62,105 bases of DNA from Nocardia thailandica NBRC 100428 (GTDB taxonomy: Bacteria > Actinomycetota > Actinomycetes > Mycobacteriales > Mycobacteriaceae): NCBI RefSeq assembly GCF_000308795.1, contig NZ_BAGK01000117.1:1-62105 (forward strand). The letters run 5' to 3'. Both the position numbers and the translations under genes were made by a program. Of the stretch, positions 61,990 to 62,105 are shown one piece after another. Within the stretch, counting starts at the first letter, position 1, and every line of letters begins with the position of its first letter. The notes under the pieces were generated by a model. That model made no database searches. It saw only the letters and a list, made by a program, of their open reading frames with translations, and was not told the DNA's origin.

Positions 61990-62105
61990 CACGTTCCTCA
62001 CTTCCACGCGAACCACCCCGACGGGGCCTCACCGTAACGAGCGGTCGGGGCACGTCACAGCGAGCACGTCGCGCTTCTGGGTGAGTGCTGACGGGCAGGG
62101 GCACC

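Overview
The window is very G+C-rich DNA with almost all codons ending in G or C, and the gene content points to a mycolic-acid-containing actinomycete, most likely Nocardia. It has two antigen-85-like mycolyltransferases, a PapA-type acyltransferase, a GpgS homologue, a ChoD-type oxidoreductase, an IdeR-type iron box and a rifampicin monooxygenase close to the Nocardia farcinica enzyme. Genes are tightly packed. Many convergent pairs have 0-10 bp between stops, and many same-strand genes overlap by the 4-base ATGA type. Several genes appear leaderless, with a TANNNT box 6-8 bases before an ATG or GTG. I see no rRNA, tRNA, CRISPR array or insertion sequence.

Region 1 (1-6.5 kb): the tail of a peptide/siderophore-type ABC exporter, a strong two-way terminator, then a minus-strand operon cysD-cysNC-DUF1214-SDR-sulfotransferase. 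This operon makes PAPS and also encodes an enzyme likely to use it. Its divergent neighbour is an IclR regulator with a perfect palindrome before its start.

Region 2 (6.5-16.5 kb): a secreted DUF5995 protein, an NmrA-like reductase, choD with a divergent MerR gene and a TetR gene, a solitary LUD-domain protein, an AurF-type diiron oxygenase, another TetR gene and a secreted family 1 glycosidase.

Region 3 (16.8-31.1 kb): an F420-type nitroreductase, an orphan tyrosine recombinase, and a series of catabolic or redox genes each beside its own regulator: a TetR/FAD oxidoreductase pair, an HxlR-SCP2/acyl-CoA dehydrogenase pair, a GlxA-type/isochorismatase pair and a TetR/SDR pair. Then come a cytochrome P450, two uncharacterised proteins, and an AhpD-like/DapB-like pair under a KstR2-like palindrome. 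Clear inverted-repeat operators lie in most of the divergent gaps.

Region 4 (31.2-40.9 kb): rox preceded by a 19-bp rifamycin-associated element, a SRPBCC protein, an Imm51-like protein, an operon with two different intramembrane glutamic proteases (PrsW and CPBP), a 600-bp repeat-rich gap leading to a zinc-finger/coiled-coil protein, two alpha/beta hydrolases, and an IdeR-boxed siderophore-interacting protein.

Region 5 (41-54 kb): a cytoplasmic subtilase with a maltokinase-cap protein, a nitroreductase-like protein, a 1,099-residue HEAT-like protein, and a hydrolase/TetR divergent pair whose operator shares a 12-mer with the operator of the hydrolase 10 kb away. These are followed by an HdeD-like membrane protein, an endolysin-like protein, a membrane-anchored solute-binding-like protein, a hydrolase and a flavodoxin.

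Region 6 (54.3-62.1 kb): an envelope glycolipid locus. A mycolyltransferase-like gene is divergent from a four-gene run: PapA-like acyltransferase, GT-C glycosyltransferase, gpgS and a second mycolyltransferase-like gene. A PucR-type regulator closes the window.
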